The notes under the pieces are model-generated. The model was not told the DNA's origin. It searched no databases and saw nothing but the letters and a program-made list of their open reading frames with translations. 64,000 bases of DNA from Sphingobacterium alkalisoli (lineage in GTDB: Bacteria > Bacteroidota > Bacteroidia > Sphingobacteriales > Sphingobacteriaceae). Made by a program: the position numbers and the translations under genes. Location: the NCBI RefSeq assembly GCF_005049105.1, contig NZ_SUKA01000010.1, positions 1-64,000 of the forward strand, in the 5' to 3' direction. Positions 63,563 to 64,000 of the stretch are shown here, piece by piece (position 1 is the first letter of the stretch; each line of letters opens with the position of its first letter).

Positions 63563-64000
63563 TTAAATGTTAAACGCTTCTTTTATTCGGTCAACATAAT
63601 CGAGTCGTTCCCACGTAAAGAGGTCTACTTCAATAGTTTTGACTTCCCCATTGGAGTTCTCAAACGTTTTGGTAACCCGTTTTGGCGTACGTCCCATATG
63701 CCCGTATGCCGCAGTTTCCGAATAAATAGGATTGCGTAATCCCAAACGTGTTTCAATCCCGTAGGGCGTCATATCAAATATTTCTGAAATCTTTTTCGCG
63801 ATCTCACCATCAGATAAATTTATTTTGCTTGTGCCGTAGGTGTTCACATAGATGCCCATCGGATCTTTTACGCCAATAGCATAAGAAATTTGCACCAACA
63901 GTTCATCGGCAATTCCTGCGGCTACGAGATTTTTTGCAATATGTCTTGTGGCGTACGCGGCCGATCGGTCTACCTTTGAAGGATCCTTTCCAGAGAAGGC
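63563..64000 (-). CDS. metK: S-adenosylmethionine synthetase, C-terminal part
   Basis: MetK makes S-adenosylmethionine from methionine and ATP. Only the last 146 codons are in the window; the gene continues past position 64000. The conserved FSGKDPSKVDRSAAYATRHI segment at the window edge (63998-63939) includes the binding residues of the central/C-terminal domain, then VQISYAIGVKDPMGIYVNTYG and YSETAAYGHMG. The reading frame is intact to the edge. Confidence 0.97.
   Translation of the reverse strand, partial: AFSGKDPSKVDRSAAYATRHIAKNLVAAGIADELLVQISYAIGVKDPMGIYVNTYGTSKINLSDGEIAKKISEIFDMTPYGIETRLGLRNPIYSETAAYGHMGRTPKRVTKTFENSNGEVKTIEVDLFTWERLDYVDRIKEAFNI

Overview
The window looks like chromosomal DNA of a Bacteroidota bacterium, most probably a Sphingobacteriaceae member (Sphingobacterium/Pedobacter-like). 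The grounds are SusC/SusD pairs, many short lipoproteins with a Cys-type signal peptide, GldD, DUF47-PiT, a BamD-RpoZ-CoaBC cluster, and promoters of the TAnnTTTG type instead of strong Shine-Dalgarno sites. No tRNA gene, CRISPR array, insertion sequence, integrase or prophage was seen.

Layout. 1-345: the 3' end of a 23S rRNA gene, a 5S rRNA gene and the rRNA operon terminator. 763-21091: one co-directional block of twelve genes, a SusC/SusD-type nutrient-uptake locus. It has two tandem modules. Module 1 is SusC-like, SusD-like, FAS1 lipoprotein and DUF5007-like lipoprotein. Module 2 is SusC, SusD, FAS1 lipoprotein, a delta-60-repeat lipoprotein, two phosphodiesterase-fold/LamG lipoproteins flanking an M60 (enhancin/mucinase-type) metallopeptidase, and a discoidin-domain lipoprotein. 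No glycoside hydrolase, polysaccharide lyase or regulator is present, so the target is inferred to be a protein or glycoprotein rather than a plain glycan. A hairpin terminator follows.

21239-49963: housekeeping genes. These include an SRPBCC protein, an RsmF-like rRNA methyltransferase, coaBC, rpoZ, bamD, a NifU-like protein, a LolC/E-type permease, a metallo-beta-lactamase-fold hydrolase, gldD, aroE, a TPR protein, an abundant OmpA-type porin, the phosphate genes PiT and DUF47 behind a clear 11-bp-period Pho-box-like repeat, a PhoR-like kinase, psd, a MORN-like protein, polA, rsgA, an AsmA-like protein, trkH/trkA, a YfhO-type membrane protein and rnhB. A 454-bp spacer at 48913-49366 carries three nested hairpins and looks like an intergenic repeat element.

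50114-64000: a CBM9-like secreted protein coupled to an outer-membrane beta-barrel receptor, an M16 peptidase, fabD, and a divergent RDD / SpoIIM-DUF4129-DUF4350-MoxR-DUF58 cluster of tightly overlapping membrane and AAA+ genes. The window ends with an exported Dabb protein and the 3' part of metK, which runs off the edge.

The best candidates for something little described are the M60/FAS1/degenerate-phosphodiesterase uptake locus, the MoxR-DUF58 membrane cluster, and a recurrent promoter layout in which the -7 box ends only 3-5 nt before the start codon. All family names are from recognition of sequence patterns by eye; no database search was run.
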